A stretch of 64,000 bases of DNA from the NCBI RefSeq assembly GCF_031877795.1, contig NC_133938.1:11130920-11194919 (forward strand), read 5' to 3'. This DNA is from Strix aluco. Lineage: Eukaryota > Chordata > Aves > Strigiformes > Strigidae. The notes below the pieces were generated by a model, which was not told the origin of the DNA, made no database searches, and saw only the letters and a list, made by a program, of their open reading frames with translations. The position numbers were made by a program, and so were the translations under genes. This document shows, in pieces, positions 1 to 13,100 of this stretch; position 1 is the stretch's first letter, and every line of letters begins with the position of its first letter.

Positions 1-3000
1 TGGTATAATGCTTTGCATTTTTAGATGCTAGATTTTTTCAGCAGCCAGATATAATTTAAACAATGTTTTTCACAGTATTTTTAATTAATAGAACTGTCCT
101 TTATATTTGAGTAACCGTTTGGGGGGTTCTAGCTGTGTGATATAATGGAAAGAAACAAGTAATAATGGCAGATCTGTATTATAGTTATTCTGGTGCATAA
201 TACCTCAGGTGTGTGAGCACTACCAGTTGTACATGCCCTTCTGGAACACCTACATTTGTCCTCTCAAAAGGTAGCCGTATTTCAGCCATGTAGCCAGACT
301 GAAGGTGTGTCTAGACAATTGTATTAATGGAAACTGAAAGCAAAATGAAAGTGAGTTTGTTTTGTAGATACTTTATGTAGGTGAACTGCAAATAAACGAT
401 CTCAACTTGAGAAGACATAGCTCACCAGTTGTTATGACAACTGTTGAACTAGTAATGCTGCACTTGTGTCTTTTATAGTAAGGCCTAATGCTTGTGAGGT
501 TGAAGCAAGTTTTATAATTACATTATTTTAAAAGGACTGTGCACCCAAATATGATTATCTTATTCAATAAAATGTTTCTAATAGTAGTAAGGCCAAGCCA
601 TGTTCTGCTTTTCTGGAAAACAGGATAATGAAATTTCACGTGTGCCTTTTTGATATCCTTAAGGAAATCAGTTAGCATGCTTTTGATGACTCCTAGGTTC
701 GTCTCCAGGCTGTGACCCCCTATTTCTGTGAATGTGTTGGATGAGTCAAAAGCTGTTAGAAGGAGATCATATTTTAGTGAATGCATGTGGTACTAATTCT
801 TTATCATAAATTAACATACACCTATTAAATGACACTCTACTCTGAAGAGTAGCTAAGTGGAAAGGTCTGTTGTGTATGTTTAGGCCTATCTGCTTGATTA
901 AATAACTTTAAAAGAGCTGCACAGAAAGAAAACTGATGAGGGAAGTAAATTCTGTTCTGCCTTATGCGTCCATTAAATTGTTCACTAATTTTTCTGAATG
1001 CTTTTGCAACCCAGCTGACATCTGATCTTTAGGAATATTACTGAAATCCCAATTGACTTGGCCAGTTAGAAAAACAAATCTTTACTTTTTTTAAGTAAAC
1101 ATGTTTTATTTAATACATAGAAATGCAATGAAGTGAACTGAAATTGTGACAAGGATAGACAGATGTTGTCCTTGTGACCTTTTACAGCTGCTGTTAGCTG
1201 GATTAATAAATGTATAATGAAGGGTAAGCTTACTTTTATTCTAGTTTTCCACTAGAGGCTCCACATCTTTGTGATTTGCTGTTGTAGGAGAGGAGAAACG
1301 GAATTAGCGGCTGTAATTAATAAGATTCTAGGTAGAGAGCAGGGTTGAAGGGACCTGAGGACATTTGCAGGGTACAATGAAGCAGAAAAAGCATCCAGTA
1401 AAATGTGTCTGTTTCAGAAATGTGCACTGCATTATGTAATGTGAGCAAAGGTTAGACGCCCTCGTTCCAGGTATTCCCAGAGAGGTTGTGTGCTAGAACG
1501 GCGCAGCATGGCTGGCGATCTTGTAACTCAGGGCAGATTTTGCTTCCCATTGGGCTTTTAGAGTTTTGTAGGCCAAGGCAAGAGATGGAAGGGGCAGTAA
1601 TAGTGAAAATGCACTGCTGATAAGGCTAATCTATGCGCTTTGTTAGGACTTTTGAAACATCTCGACACATTTCCAGTGAGTAATTTCATAGCTCAGTGGC
1701 TTTGATTAGCTTGTGTCTCTAGTCTTATATTCTAGTCAGTATAGGTCTTTACATATTGAATACCTCCTTCGTTCCTACTGTAAGGTATGTCTGGAAAGCT
1801 CAGCTTGAGAATCAAACCTTTAGAAACTATGGTTTAGAGATTAACTCTGATCAAGTCTATGTTAGGAGTAGAAATGAAAATTAACAGAGGGATTAAAACA
1901 ACAGGGCAACTGTATTCAACTGTAACACAGTAAGAACACCGAGTGGTGTATTGGAGAATGGGAATTTTGTGCTGACTATGTATGTTTCTTCTTTAAATTG
2001 AATATGCTTGTATGTTCCTTCCATTTTCATGTCAATTTTTTAATATTTGTTTAAACAAATACACAATGAACTCTGGTACTATAAAAGAGCATCTGACAAT
2101 TTTAACTTGTTTATTTAACTCAGTGGTAAGTATCACTTCTTCCACTTGCATGTTAAATGACATGGTGAAGGATATTTAGATATTAAACTTACTTATCAAG
2201 GGAAAAAAGTACTTTTGTAACAACAAAAACTTACGAAAAGAGGTTGCTATGAAATAACAGTGAAAACATTTTTAATGCAACATGCAAAAAAAATTTTTTT
2301 TAAGGTTAATTAGAACTGTTAACAAGTGGAACCCAAGTGCTAATACACAGTTTAATTTTTTATGTATTTATATTACTTGCCAAAGACTTCATTTTGATCA
2401 GTGAAAGAATATTTTGGAGTAGTTGACAGACAACATTTTTTTTTCTTCACCAAAGCTCATTAATGCAGATTTCATTGTTCTGAAAGGAGGTACGCCTTTA
2501 TAAAACATCTGATTCAGTGATAGTATTATTATTTACTCTTTTTCTGATTTGTGTTTCCAGAAAGAATTCGAACTTGAACTCATTTAAAAGGAGAGAGAAT
2601 TAATTAAATTTGCATTAATGAGCACTTTCATTTGCTTTTTTCCTGGAATTGGGAGTGGCTACTGGGGATGATCTTTGTCCTTGCTGTTTTCCATAGTGAA
2701 GCAGAGACCAGTTCGACTGAACTGTAAATGCAGTATGAGAAGAATTGGGAACGTTGCCTTCAGGGAATATGTGAGTGTTTATTCCACACACATGTTCGTG
2801 TACATGACCAGAGAAAAGCAGACCCCACCTGTACTTTGAGGCATCTCTTGTCTCTGTTCATTATTGAGTAGCTGGCAAAGGTCACTTCAGTTCTATGTAG
2901 TAATAAAAACAAAAAAACCACCAATATTAGATATTGGGAAGAAAGGTTAAAAAATGCACAATTTTGACACTGTATAAATTGGTCATGTTCCCAAATCTTG

Positions 3001-6000
3001 AATAGTTTATGCGGTTTTGGTGATGTTATATGTAAAAGATATGGTAAAAGCTAGTAAGGATGATTAGAGGTGTTCAGAAAGCTTTCATAAATGGTCTGAC
3101 TTAGCTTGGAAGAAAGATGATTCGATGAGTACATATATCATGTATAAAATCATGAGTATCTTGGAAAACCAAATAGAATATGGTTGAACGCTTTGGTATC
3201 ACAAGAAAACAGCCAATTGAATTGAGGCTTACATTTTTATAGCCACAAATTGACTTTTACACAAAGCACAAGTAAACTGTGTCCCTTCTCATTTGGGAGG
3301 CAAAAATGTATAAATGTGTCTAAACACAAAACAATTCAACAGATTTACATAGAAGCACTGACTGGGAATAAACTGTAATACAGACTCTGGCTTAAAAGTC
3401 TGAGAAAGTATCCTGGGAGCCCTGGTTGGAGTTTTGCAGAGAGTTTCACCTTGGTTTTGATTGTGCTGAAATATAAAAAGATGTCTTGCAGCAACACAGG
3501 TTTTGCAAACTGTTGACGTGCTTTCCTTTTCCATTTCCTTTTCCAAAAGTACTGGGAACCTTTTTTGTGAAGTGGAACCTGGGTACTGTACTTCTGTGGT
3601 GTTCTTATTTTTTGTTGTGTACTCAGACCTAGTTCCTACTTCAGAAGTTTAATTCTGTGGTGTTCATTTGTTTAGACACCCCTTAAATCCAGGGAACAAT
3701 TCTGTGTGGGCTTTGCTCTGTTTAGGTCCATTTTTCACATAGCTGTGAATCATTCTCAGGATTCATTAAATCAACTTCTTAAATTATATTACTTCTGTCA
3801 ATAGTTTGACATGGCTTAATTGCTATACAGTTTGTTCTGAAAAGCGTATTTATTCAGAAGGTAATGAATCTTGTTTAAATATAGTCAACTGCATTGACTT
3901 TGTCCCTGCTTTATCTTCTGCTTCCTACTCAAACGTTTGGTAGCAGCCTCAGAAGGTCACATTTAAAGGAGTTCTGTACACTGTGAGTTCAGCGTGATGG
4001 GAAGACTGTTCTGTCTGCAGCAGATGTTTCAGCATGTCCCTATACACACTGAAAAATTACCCTTTAATATAAAAACGGGTGTCAATAGGTTAGCACTTTT
4101 ATCGTTCGCAGTGTGTGACACTGACTTGTGGTATGGGGTGGGATGCTCAAAAAGTTCCCAGGTCAATATTGTGTATGTCCATGTCCACTCTGGTTTTGCC
4201 TCATCTTGGCTGGTAGTTTGTAGGGGTTGTGAGGCTGCTTGCTGGTGCTCTACCTCCAGAAACGTGATCATGGCTCACAACTTAGGTGCAGAGATGTTTT
4301 CCTCTTTCCAAACTCCCCTACACAACAATAACATCTAGTTCCAGAAAGAAAAATTTGCTATGAAAATTAGGGGGTTTATTAAAGGCAATGACCCAGAGGA
4401 TAAAAAGGTGGTGATTCTTCTACTATTCCCTCTGTGTGTGTATTTTGAGCCTCTATCAAAACAGTCTTAAAACACTTTAAAAAAAAAAAAAAAATCCGCA
4501 TGCTTTGCAGAGTAAAGAATGGCATAACAAGTGCAACGAAAGCCAAAACTGATCAAAGAATGGAACCATATCCAAACAAGGAAAACAAACTCTTAAGTCA
4601 AATATAAAGACATAATAAGGCATGCCTAAAGGGATCCTGAAAAACAGCTGATGGCATCAAAACAGTAATAAAAATTTTCAGATGTTTCAAGAGCAGTAAA
4701 CTATGTTTGCTTCTGGTTAGGTAAGAAGGTTCAAGGAAAAAGAGGCCATAGCAGAAAAACTCTTTTTTTTTTTATTGTTGGTGATGGTATTTTCTGTGGA
4801 GGAGTTAATGGAATACTGGATGTGTTACTATCATGTGTCTCTTGAGAGGGGCATCTGGCTGTACGGGAGCAGGCGAGCAATGATGTGGGTGCACAGAGGA
4901 GATGAGGCACGTGGAATGCCCAAGCCTACCTGCAGCCTAGACTCTCATTATTTTAGCAGCAGGTTTTGAAATTGCTATGAAGAGTGGAATCCCTTTCATT
5001 AGCTGCATGCAGTTTCTCCACTCTTCCCTTTATTCTGATTCAGCTTGTTTGTATTGCCCTGTTGTAAACTAAATCTGGGAAGTGATCATTTAAAAGCAAA
5101 AACACCCTTTTCAGGGACCTCGTTTTTTAATTAGATTGTTTCAGGTTTTGTTTTGATCAGAGATCAAATAGCTTTTGGCACTGTGCTACACTGTGCTACA
5201 GTTGCTCAGTTTCTCCTTCTGTTCTTTCCTTTAGTCATACTTTGTCATGTTTATACCGCTTGTATTGATGGGGTTTTGTTTGGTTTTTTTATAGTGACTA
5301 CAGTTCCTGTCTCACCTCTTTGATGGAAGAGGACTATGACCCAGAAGTGAAGTCTCCACTGTAGAACAAGCTCCTGTGGAATAATTTGTGTCCCTTTAAA
5401 AGCAGCACCCAGTTTACAAAAAATAGCGTAGAGGAGATTATTTTTGGACCTGGCATTTTTTTTTGTTCATGTGACCTATGTTTCAGCATGTAAATGGTGA
5501 AAAACGGGGAGATAAACATTTGTGCCTGCTTTTGAGCTTTATATCAAGTAGTGCTTAGCTCTGTGGAGCATTAGCCAAGTTACGTGAAGACCAGAGTATA
5601 TCCTAACATTCACTTTTTAAAATACTATACCTTTTTTTAGCAGATGTATGTGATAAAAATGAAGTTTATATTTTAAGAGCACTTGGGCAGATGCTTCTTG
5701 TTTAGATCTTAGCATTTGGGGCAAACGTTTTTATGTAACGTTGTCCTTTTTCCAGAGTGTTCAGGTTGATCTGCTGCAGATCATGAATTATCCAGCAGAC
5801 TTGAGTGTATCTGTTCAGTATTAACCATGGTGTTGCTCTGAATGTTGTCATGCAGACTTGACAAACCTTTTTGTAATGTAAAGGCTGACTTCTGTACTAC
5901 CACAACCTGAGGAAATTTAATGAGGTGAACGTGGTCGTGGCTTTTTTTAAAATATAAATTACCTTCTTAGGTAATTTTTTTTTTGTAGTGAGAGTGCAAA

Positions 6001-7048
6001 GAGAGGTTAAAATGAGCAGCTGAGGGGGTGAAGGGCACAGTTGGCACAAAGTGCGGCCTCTTGTGCTCAGCTTTGAGACGCACTATTGCCTCAAGGCTGG
6101 CCTTACAGCATACTGTAGAAGGAAGGAACCCGAAGGTCAGTGAAGCACAGAAACTGAGGACATTGGACTACAGAGGCCAAACTCAGGGTGAGTGATCATA
6201 CGTACATTTTTCTTTGCTTATGTAGTGTTGACTTGTTCATAGAAAAATTAAAGTTGAAAAATAAAAAGGTAAACTGGAGAACCTTCCACAAAAGGCAGAA
6301 TCCAGTTATACGGAGCAATAATGGAATTTGCATCATTTTGAGCAGTGGAAATTACTATGACATGGAAAGAACAATTCAGTTTCAGATTCCTCAGTGAGAC
6401 ACCTTAGCTGGTCTTCAGTTGAACTTCCATTAAGATCCTTCAACCAGCTTGTGTTCTGTTCCTAACCATTTGGTTTCTTCACTATGAAAGCAGTTTCAGC
6501 ATAGGATATTCTCTGGTGTATGGAAGTTGGTGGATCTGGATACAATTTTAAGTTAGGGGTACAGGTGCTGCCATATGGTTGTCTTTCAGGTCTCTGATCT
6601 GCTGTCAGTGTCTCTAACATCATCACTGGGTTGGTTGTATTTGATTTACAGCCTCTGGAATTACCGCGCAGAGATCACGTCTTTGTAGACTATGAGACAA
6701 TAAGCAATGAAGGAATGTACCCCAAATTCTGTCATGTCTTGATTTTACACATCTGTGCATTGTATGACTTTTGTATGCTGTTTGTTCTGTTTTCTTTCCC
6801 ACCTCCACGCCCATCTTATCATGAATTTCATGGGTGTGTTAATTGTAAACAGGAAGTAACTGGTAATTTTAAGTTCTTACCTGTTGCAGTCAGAGGAACA
6901 AAGTCAGCAGGAAAACAAATGCTTACATGTAATATGAAAAACTACAGCAGTTTTTCCCTCCTATTCATATAGGCTAAGCTTTGAGAAATAAATTGTATAA
7001 TTATTTCAGTTTGAGAAAGATGACAGGGAATGTTCTTTTCGTTTACAG
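1..7048 (+). other. GPBP1L1: 5' noncoding / intronic sequence of GPBP1L1
   Basis: This stretch is AT-rich and holds no exon that I can recognise by homology. The only open frames are short and none resembles a protein I know. There is no CpG island, so the GPBP1L1 promoter is probably to the left of the window and this is 5'UTR intron. One candidate noncoding exon (6109-6187) is listed separately. A poly-A run sits at about 4480-4494. That the region belongs to GPBP1L1 is inferred from its position. Confidence 0.5.
6109..6187 (+). other. GPBP1L1: candidate 5'UTR exon of GPBP1L1
   Basis: The segment is preceded by an acceptor-like CCTTACAG and followed by a good donor (CAGG|GTGAGT). It lies about 0.9 kb upstream of the first coding exon. 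It carries no recognisable coding sequence. It is a weak candidate, resting on splice-site appearance alone. Confidence 0.2.
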
Positions 7049-7163
7049 ATCCTGGCCATGAGGTTTGATGCCTCATTTTATTGAAGGGAGACACTGGACC
7101 TAAATGGCGCAGCATGACTTTGTTCCTGCCTGGCTTAACTTCTCAACGCCACAGTCAACCAAG
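7049..7163 (+). CDS. GPBP1L1: GPBP1L1 exon with start codon (coding 7104-7163, residues 1-20)
   Basis: The acceptor is TTTACAG before 7049 and the donor is AAG|GTAACG. The ATG at 7104 begins the conserved MAQHDFVPAWLNF motif; 7049-7103 is 5'UTR. Confidence 0.92.
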
Positions 7164-10100
7164 GTAACGTTAACATAGATCACCTCCTTTTACAGCTATG
7201 ACTATAATATAAAGCAAAACATTGCCCCAGTGTTTAGTTGAACTTAAAAAGTTTAATTTTAACTTCTTTGGTGTTTTTAAAGAAGGCTTTTGCAAACTTA
7301 CTATGGTGAAAATAATTTTGTTGTCTTTGTTTCAACAAATGTATCTCTTTTATTTCAGAGGAGGAACAATCTTTGCATTCAGACATGGGAGTAGTTCAGT
7401 GTCTTTCTGTTGAGACTTGAGTGAGATCCCAAGTAGAAAATCATTAAAGAAATGGCACTAAATCTGTGGGGGTCAAGACTTGAGCTGCCACTTATTTACA
7501 ATTCAGGATATAATTTGGGTTTGATTTATGAAAATAATCTGACCCTTGCTGAGTAGTAGATTGATAATAAGCCCTTGGGCTCTAACTCCAAGCTCAGACA
7601 CACTCATTAGTTTTTTGCAGCCTTAAAATGAGGGCAGTTTCCCTGTCACCTTCTCTATAAAACTGTTTCCAGAAGCTTAGGTTGACCCAGGAAGTCTGTT
7701 TTAGGACTTGTGTTACTTGTGCATGGCAGTGCAGAAAAACATTTTAATAGCAAACCACATCATAATGGACAACTCTGATGAACAAGAAAGAATGCAACTT
7801 TCACCTTCAAGCTTAAACATGAGGAGAGAAAAGTAATTTCAGGATATTTGATCCATTTAAAACAAACCCGATTTTTTTGTTTTTTATATAAATGAGGGAA
7901 AGTGAAGAGTAAAAGATTCTTTATAATCTTAATGCTAGAAGCATTAATGTTTTCTACAGCATCATAGTTGTTTCAGTTCAAAAGTGCTTTAACTTGCTTG
8001 AGTATCTCTGAATTTTAATCAGACTGATTGGACCCTCCATTACTGTCTGCTCTTCTGACTTGGAGTGAATGGATGAGCACCTTTGTATCTTAGAATTTCT
8101 TAAATTAATTTCGCAGAAAGTATGTGTTTGCAAAGACTGCTGGTAATATTAGCGTGTTAGGTTCTCACTGATTCTCTATAAGATACAGAGATTTGTTTGC
8201 CATTCTGATCAGGTTCACATGATTGTTGACATTGTTGGCTAAGTCACTGTTGAACTGACAGGCTCTTGGAGTGCCCTAATGAATGCTTCATTACATCATT
8301 TTTTACTTTCTGCAGTCCCCTGCAGCCACCTTTGAGAAACATGGAGAGCATCTTCCACGGGGAGAGGGCCGTTTTGGGGTGAGCCGTAGGAGACACAACT
8401 CTTCTGATGGATTTTTCAATAATGGGCCCCTCCGAACTGCAGGAGGTGAGTAGGAAGGATCAGAATGCAGTCTGAGAGCAAACATTTTGGAATATTCTAC
8501 AGAATGGAGAATTCTGCAGAATATAAATAACACTTCCCAAAACTGTACCTTTTCAAAATATCCTGTAAGAAACTTGTGCTATTCTCTTCTCCTGTGCCGT
8601 GTGCTCAGGCCTTGAGGGGTTTCTGTGGTAGCTGTCTGTGCATTGTGTAGCTTCGTTTGCTTTCTGATACAATCACGCAGTAGCTGAATAAGTTTGACCT
8701 AGTAGTTACTTAGTGAACTCTGAGTTAACCACAAAGAAAAACAGCCTGATATTTCCAGTGTTCTGCATGGTGTGTTGACTTTTTTTATTTGCATACTTAT
8801 CTCCTTTTGTTTAGACTGCTGGCATCAGCCGTCCCTTCTCCGCCATGATTCTGTAGATTCTGGTGTTTCTAAAGGAGCTCATGTGGGGCTTTCTGGCAGT
8901 CAGCCCGGCTGGCATGGTCCTTCACGGGGCCATGATGGTGTGAACCAGCGTGGTGGAGGAGGAACTGGAGTTCATCGCCACTGGAATGGCAACTTCCATT
9001 CTCGGAAAAGTTCCGCCTTTCAAGAAAAGCTGCCTGTTGAATCCAGGGAAGAGAAGAAGGAAGATAAAGAGCAGTTGCAATTTGAGGAAGAAGACTTTGT
9101 AAGTGTGTAGCTTCTCACTAGAAGTGGCAGCTCTGAGAAGTGGCTTTTCAGATCTCATTTTAATTAGCATTGATAGGTGGCGAGAATCTAGAGTTGCATT
9201 CCATTCCATTTTTGAGATCACAACAGATTTAACAAAGTTATTCCAGTGGTGACAGGATGTTAAGTGGTACCCAGAGTCCTCGGGATTTGACGACCTGTTG
9301 GATGGTGGGTTTTGGCACGTTACTGTATTTTCCCAAATGGTTATTGTGAACACACAAGCCAGATCTTTAGTGAAACGCATAAGGTGACACTTTGGTCTGC
9401 CGCAGGAAAAGTAGTTGTACTGACTTTGTGGCTTTTTACAAAGCCTTTTTTTTTTTCCCCTAAGTACATGTGTTCAGCTTATCTTCAGTCTGCCTGCTGT
9501 TCCTGTCTCCTGCATTCTGGTACATATTGGTATTTGTGATAACCTTCCCAAGCTTGTTTGTGATATACGCTCAGACCTTTGCAACCATCTGTCTTGAATC
9601 TTCGGGAATAGTATTTTGTTATCAAAGATGTTTTCCTATTTCTCTGTTAATCTGGGGATCGGGTTTTCTTGAGCTATTTCTTCCATCAGTATCTCCAATT
9701 CATCAACTTCTTATCCAGCATTCTGATTCACGTGGTATTATCAGTACAGTAGTCTCTTACATCCTGTTTTTACTGGAATATCTTTAGTTTTCCAAACTTC
9801 ACCAGATAGTACTTGGACTTAACGGCTTTCACCCTTAGGGTGTGCAGTCCTTAATGCTAATGCTTTGAGATATATGCACCTTTTCTGCTTTCTCTTTCCA
9901 ATTTATTTTTTTTTCTTCTGTCCCCTGATGAGGATTTTATTGATACCAGACCATGTATTTTGCTTTTTACATCTTGTTTCTTGCTCTCTCTAGGCTCTTC
10001 ACCAGTGTAATGAGGTCAATATCATCTGTAAGGTTCTGGTAACTCAGTCCCTTCACTTAATGCATTTCCTCTGACTTCATCTTCAATGCTAAAGCCATTG

Positions 10101-13100
10101 CTGCCTCCAGTAATGAGAGGTTTTGGTGATAGTGTGCACACTTGTGTGTATCATCATCTTGAGATTTTTGCTGTCTTATTCAGCCTTTTTCTCTGAAAGG
10201 CTGTTTACAGCTGAAATTGTCATGGCAGTTTGATGGCACTGCTTCTATTCAGGAAGTTAAGAGTTGGATTGAAATATATAAATGCCCACGGCTGCTTCAG
10301 GCCAAAATCTATGCTTAAATTGCCACAGGAGCCAGTTTCATTTAAGCTGATGGGTTTTTTCAGTGAAGTGCTTGGGGAGTGATTGCATGCTCTTGTTCAA
10401 CTGCTTATGCTAGGAGTGGTAGCCTGCATCACAGTGGTTAACACCTTGAGAGCAGTGATAAAGCTTGTGTATAGATTTCTGTTAATCTGATTTCTCAAGA
10501 ATACTGTAATTCAGGATTTCTATAAGCTTGTTCTTTAGACTGTTAAAAGCCTGTTGAAATGTAGAAAGTTACTATAACGATTGCCACTGTGTACTGTTGT
10601 AGTCTGTCTTGGTCTAAATCTTTCTTCAGTGTACTTCTTCCTTCTCCAGTGCCTTGATGAGTGCCTTTACCCAACTACATGTGTTTCTTCTGTAATTACT
10701 TCCCCCAATTTTTTTTTTAAGATGATAATACCACACACTGTCTAGTAGCAAGCTTTGCTAAATAATTCCTGTATTGTCTTTGCCATAGTGGTGAAGCTAA
10801 TGTATACTGCGGTTAAGTATGTAGCTGTTAGGCCTGTGTGGCTGAGGATGGCAACGCCTTTTCCTGAAAGGTCTGCAAAACAGGCTGTTAGTTTAAGTTC
10901 TCCTGTGGTGTGAGCACCCTTGCTATAAAAACTGACCTGTAACTAAAAAATGGAGCACTGAAACAGAGGAATTTCTAGGGTCTGAGGCAGGAATTTATGC
11001 TATGGTGTGACATTTTTTCCTAACTCTTATAGAACAGGAATGCCTACTATTTCAGAAGCTCATTATTAGAGACTTATGCTGTCACCATAGTAACTAACAT
11101 ATGAAGAATTCATTAAAAAGAGGAAAAAGATGGCTTTATTTTGAACTGAAGTTATTTGGGACGGGGGAAGAGGAATAGCTAATCAGGATCACTTGTCATT
11201 GAATGCTTAGATTCTCTGTACTCTGCTTTGAGCTTGGACATGTCCTTAGTTATTCCACTAAGTTGAATTCTGATACTGAATCAAAGGTAAGTCTGCAGAG
11301 AGCACTGAGTCTGTGTGCAGTATTGTCCTGAAAAGTGGACTCAAAAGCTTAACATAAATTTACCTGTAGCTTCTTTGTGAATGTATATACATTCATTGTT
11401 CTTTTACATTAGGAGCCTAGTATTGCTTTTGTTGGGGTTTTTTTGTTGTTGTTTTTTAATTGGTTAATGCATAACTATTATATAAAAATATTTGGGAAAT
11501 GAGACTAGATTCCTCAGATACTGATGATGTGGAATCTGTTTTATATTTTGAGCTGCTGATTAAATACCTAAATCTTTTATGTGTGTATTGATTGGTGACA
11601 TCTACTTAATTGTATAGTAGAATACTAAAGGGCCTATCCTGAACCCTCTGATAGTTGGAAATACAGCAGAAGCCAGGGAGAATACAAACTTGATTTTTAG
11701 ATGTCTTGTGACAAAGCACTCTCTTCTAATTGAGGTGCTGTTCAGAGAAATCTACCTGTATTCTGGGTTCCTAGAAGCATAATGTTATGTTAATACTGAA
11801 ATTTTTTTGTTATATGCGATACAATGATATACTCATTTGCACTGTCTTTTTACAGCCATCTTTGAATCCAGAAGCTGGAAGACACAACAACCAGAACAAA
11901 CCTTTAGGGACACCTTCTGGAGTATGGGGTAGGTAAAGGTAGTTACATCACTGTACAGAATGCTGATGATGAAGCAGAAAGCTGTAAGCAGTGTTTAAAT
12001 GCTAGTTTTTTCACTCAAAAATATTTTAAAGGCTTAAGTGACACAGTTTGCATCTTTCTCTCCTTTGTTTTCCATCCACAATCTTCACTAATCTCTTGGC
12101 CTTTTTGTCTGCTTGAAACTGTGCTTGTCTTGTCATAAAAAAAACTGCTGGTGGCAGTAATGTTACTGTTGCATTTACTTCCTGTCTTGCTGCAGTTACA
12201 ATTTCATGCAGACATCACTTAAAGGACAGAGCAGATTTGAGGGAACTAGACATTAGTTTCTGAGTTGTGATCTTCATATTAGAAATACAGTAAAACTGTC
12301 ATAATTCTGTGGTTTGGATTTATTTGAATTTTTTTTTCTCAAACTCAGAACGGGCTTGCTTTTGAGTCTGTAGTATGTGAATCTGTGCCTTTAAAAAAAA
12401 AAGTGTGAAACAAAGTACCAGTTCTAGCAACTGAATACAGGTTTAATCTCTACTTAAAATGTAGCTAGATTAGTTGGCTTAATACTGTAAATAGTGCAAA
12501 TTAAAAAAAAAAAAATCAAAAACACTTCTTGCTATAGTACCAGATTGTATTCTTTTTGCATGTTTGTCAGGTAGCTATTGTTCTGCTGAAAAAATAATGA
12601 CAATTAGCATTTATGGGCCTTTTAGCTATTTATACTATTACTGTTGTTAAATTGTTCTGCTCCTGCAGATGTGTTGGTTTGGGCTAAGAAATACTAATTG
12701 CGCTTGTTTGTAAAAGCACTGTGTCTTTTGAGGTATAAGTTAAGCAAAGTATTTTTGCTGTGTTAGTGGGCTAACAAAGCCAATCCATGGTTGCTCAGAA
12801 AAGTGCTAATATCTCTTCTGATTCCTGTAGTATGATGGGAGGCTGTTAGCTGATGCCACTGTATGTTTTTCCCTTCAGTGGCAAGGGAGCTGTTGTGGTT
12901 AAATGAGAAAAGGTTGGACTTTGACATTCTTATCCAGTATCTTTGCTCAAAGCTGAAACAAAAGAACAGCTGATAGCAGTCTCAGAATCAGATGTGCATC
13001 ATCTAAGATTGAGGGGGGAGAAACTGGAGCAATATACCAAAGCTGTTATGAAACTGAACATTTGTATTTCAGAATGTTTCTCATTTTATTTTTACAGAAA

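Noticed and set aside
9312-9787. Hydrophobic open frames in GPBP1L1 intron 3 that look like membrane proteins
   Set aside because: T-rich antisense DNA yields Phe/Leu-rich frames; they have no family resemblance and fall beside the likely LINE relic.
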